Below the pieces are notes generated by a model, which did not search any database, was not told the origin of the DNA, and worked only from the letters and a program-made list of their open reading frames with translations. Below, piece by piece: positions 49,224-50,644 of a stretch of DNA of 50,644 nucleotides. Within the stretch, counting starts at the first letter, position 1; each line of letters starts with the position of its first letter. Source of the DNA: Planctomycetota bacterium (GTDB taxonomy: Bacteria; Planctomycetota; MHYJ01; JACPRB01); the NCBI GenBank assembly GCA_035574235.1, contig DATLZA010000165.1, positions 1-50,644 of the forward strand, read 5' to 3'. The position numbers were made by a program, and so were the translations under genes.

Positions 49224-50347
49224 CGGTCGATCTCGCCGAGGACGATGTCGATCGATCCGAGGATGGCGATGAGATCGGCGATGAGCACGCCCTTGCCCGC
49301 CTCCGACATGATCGCCAGATTGACGAAGCTCGGCGCGCGGACCTTGACCCGGGTGGGCGTCTCGGAACCGTCCGAGATGATGTAGAACCCCAGCTCCCCG
49401 CGGGGGTTCTCGATGCACGTGTAGGCTTCACCCTTGGCCGGCTTGATCTTGCGCAGATCGGCGGCCACCTTCCCCGCCGGCAGCCCTTCCATGGCCTGGC
49501 GCACGATCTTGCAGGATTCGATCATCTCCTCGATCCGCACCCAGTAGCGGTTCCAGCAGTCGCCCAGAACCCCCACCTTGTCGCTGCCGAGACACGTCTT
49601 GAACTGGAACTTGTCGTACCCCGAATAGGGCATGGCCTTGCGGACGTCGTAATCGACCCCGGACGCCCGAAGGTTGGGACCCGTCAGCCCGTAATCCACG
49701 GCCATCGCCGCCGGAATCACGCCGAGTCCCCGCGTCCGCGTGATGAAGATCTGGTTGTAGCTGAGCAGCTCGTTATAGTCCTTCAGGCGGTCGTCGAAGA
49801 TGTCCAGGAAGTTGAACACCATCTCGGCGAACTTCTTGTCCACGTCGCGCATGACGCCGCCGACCTTCACGTAGTTGTACGTGAGCCGCGCCCCGCAGAC
49901 GTACTCGAACATGTTCAGGATCATCTCGCGCTCGCGGAACGCGTAGAGGAACGGCGTGAACGCGCCGATGTCCAGACCGTACGTCCCGAAGGCCAGCAGG
50001 TGCGAGGCGATCCGGTTGAGTTCCGCCATGATGACGCGGATGTACTGCGCGCGCGGCGGGACTTCCACCTGAAGCAACCGCTCCACCGCCAGGCAGAAGC
50101 CCAGGTTGTCGCTCATCGACGAGAGGTAATCCATCCGGTCCGTGTACGGCACGAATTGCTCGTACCGGAGGTTCTCGCCGATCTTCTCCGCGCACCGGTG
50201 GAGGTACCCCACGACGGGGGTCACCTCGCTGACCAGCTCGCCGTCCGTGCGGATCATGAGGCGCAGGACCCCGTGGGTGGAGGGGTGCTGCGGCCCCATG
50301 TTGAGCAGCATGTCCTGGGTTTCGAGCGCCTTACCCGCGTGGGTCAT
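49220..50347 (-). CDS. nuoD: NADH-quinone oxidoreductase subunit D
   Basis: The 375-residue 49-kDa subunit of complex I carries quinone-pocket residues. MGPQHPSTHGVLRL is intact, as are VGYLHRCAEKIGE and the C-terminal SDGSETPTRVKVRAPSFVNL and GEIDR ending. It is 24 nt after nuoB, with no nuoC between them, contrary to the usual B-C-D order. Its neighbours further upstream lie outside the window. Confidence 0.96.
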   Translation of the reverse strand: MTHAGKALETQDMLLNMGPQHPSTHGVLRLMIRTDGELVSEVTPVVGYLHRCAEKIGENLRYEQFVPYTDRMDYLSSMSDNLGFCLAVERLLQVEVPPRAQYIRVIMAELNRIASHLLAFGTYGLDIGAFTPFLYAFREREMILNMFEYVCGARLTYNYVKVGGVMRDVDKKFAEMVFNFLDIFDDRLKDYNELLSYNQIFITRTRGLGVIPAAMAVDYGLTGPNLRASGVDYDVRKAMPYSGYDKFQFKTCLGSDKVGVLGDCWNRYWVRIEEMIESCKIVRQAMEGLPAGKVAADLRKIKPAKGEAYTCIENPRGELGFYIISDGSETPTRVKVRAPSFVNLAIMSEAGKGVLIADLIAILGSIDIVLGEIDR

Positions 50348-50371
50348 GGAGCGGATCCTCGGATCCCCGGA

Positions 50372-50644
50372 TCAGTTGAGGGGCTTGACTTCCGCGTAGG
50401 AGCCCTTGCGGCCCGGAAGCGCGGGGGTCACGAGATACGCGTCCCGGTCCACCTCGGGGTCCTTGGCCAGCGTCTGCCGCTGAATCTTCTTCTGCAGCTT
50501 GATGATTCCGTCCAGAAGCGCCTCCGGCCGCGGGGGACAGCCCGGCACGTACACGTCCACCGGCACCACCTTGTCCACCCCCTTGACCACGGAGTAGCCC
50601 CACTTGTAATAGGGCCCGCCCCCCACGACGCAGACGCCCATGGC
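50372..50644 (-). CDS. nuoB: NADH-quinone oxidoreductase subunit B (C-terminal part)
   Basis: The last 90 residues are present, and the gene continues beyond the right edge. [38 protein letters not shown] (landmarks GGGPYY and [16 protein letters not shown]) includes the last cluster N2 cysteine. The PSST-type motif is unmistakable. The C-terminus is extended by about 40 residues relative to short NuoB forms ([18 protein letters not shown]). Confidence 0.93.
   Translation of the reverse strand, partial: AMGVCVVGGGPYYKWGYSVVKGVDKVVPVDVYVPGCPPRPEALLDGIIKLQKKIQRQTLAKDPEVDRDAYLVTPALPGRKGSYAEVKPLN

Noticed and set aside
1-50644. A changed genetic code in which UGA is sense everywhere (for example Gly or Trp)
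   Set aside because: Many genes here end in TGA with tight ATGA overlaps to the next gene, and Trp is encoded by TGG in every conserved motif. Only the six Sec genes need UGA as sense.
1-50644. tRNA, rRNA, CRISPR, insertion sequence or prophage features
   Set aside because: No tRNA-like cloverleaf, repeat array, transposase, integrase or phage structural gene was seen; all gaps are shorter than about 200 nt.

Overview
This window is GC-rich bacterial DNA from a Gram-negative, respiring organism. It has many lipoproteins and a DUF481 beta-barrel. Respiratory functions include a proton-translocating transhydrogenase, ETF:quinone oxidoreductase and the start of a complex I operon. Three Tat-exported Gfo/Idh/MocA oxidoreductases, a DUF1080 protein, PIG-L, NHL-thioredoxin and tandem amidohydrolase genes together look most like Planctomycetota or a neighbouring PVC/Acidobacteriota-type lineage. 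That placement is inference. No rRNA, tRNA, CRISPR array, insertion sequence or phage gene was seen.

The main result is a concentration of selenocysteine (Sec) genes. Six genes carry seven in-frame UGA codons: a cobalamin-binding-protein-like gene (UGA at 6614), an NHL-repeat thioredoxin (10326), selD itself (30123), a small exported thioredoxin (37791), a class C beta-lactamase/CubicO-type serine hydrolase (38670) and an HMA-like protein with two UGAs (41591 and 41579). In most, the UGA falls where relatives carry Cys or where a catalytic motif sits. Each UGA is followed within about 55 nt by a strong hairpin; five of the seven have G-containing apical loops in a bacterial-SECIS-like position. 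UGA is also the ordinary stop of many neighbouring genes, often in ATGA overlaps, so a changed genetic code is ruled out. SelD and thioredoxin-like selenoproteins are known; the beta-lactamase-fold, cobalamin-binding and double-Sec HMA proteins look new.

Layout. 1-10520 (minus strand): NHL-thioredoxin(Sec), M28 peptidase, enoyl-CoA hydratase, then a tight set of cobalamin-binding protein(Sec), PaaA/BoxB-like di-iron protein, Nfu N-domain and bioB, followed by an HD-GYP regulator, endonuclease IV, threonine dehydrogenase and a partial gene. 10590-23288 (mostly plus): kbl (partner of tdh in threonine to glycine), DUF309 (minus), an overlapping methyltransferase-ChbG-glycosyltransferase operon, Uma2, a double YceI protein, a membrane protein, a giant triple amidohydrolase, a DNA methyltransferase (minus) and ApbE. 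23290-29997: three Gfo/Idh/MocA paralogues with PIG-L and DUF1080, interrupted by a Dps-like gene. 30084-41988: selD, a glutaminase-like lipoprotein, hypothetical and envelope genes, MscL, DUF481, Trx(Sec), serine hydrolase(Sec), class IV aminotransferase, M64 peptidase and HMA(Sec2). 42051-50644: pntB-pntA2-pntA1, ALDH, ETF-QO, a lipoprotein, STAS, nuoD and partial nuoB.

A second genome-scale feature is the position of -10-like hexamers (TAnnnT). They lie only 6-15 nt upstream of many start codons, often without a Shine-Dalgarno sequence. This suggests much leaderless or near-leaderless transcription, including divergent promoters whose -10 boxes overlap.
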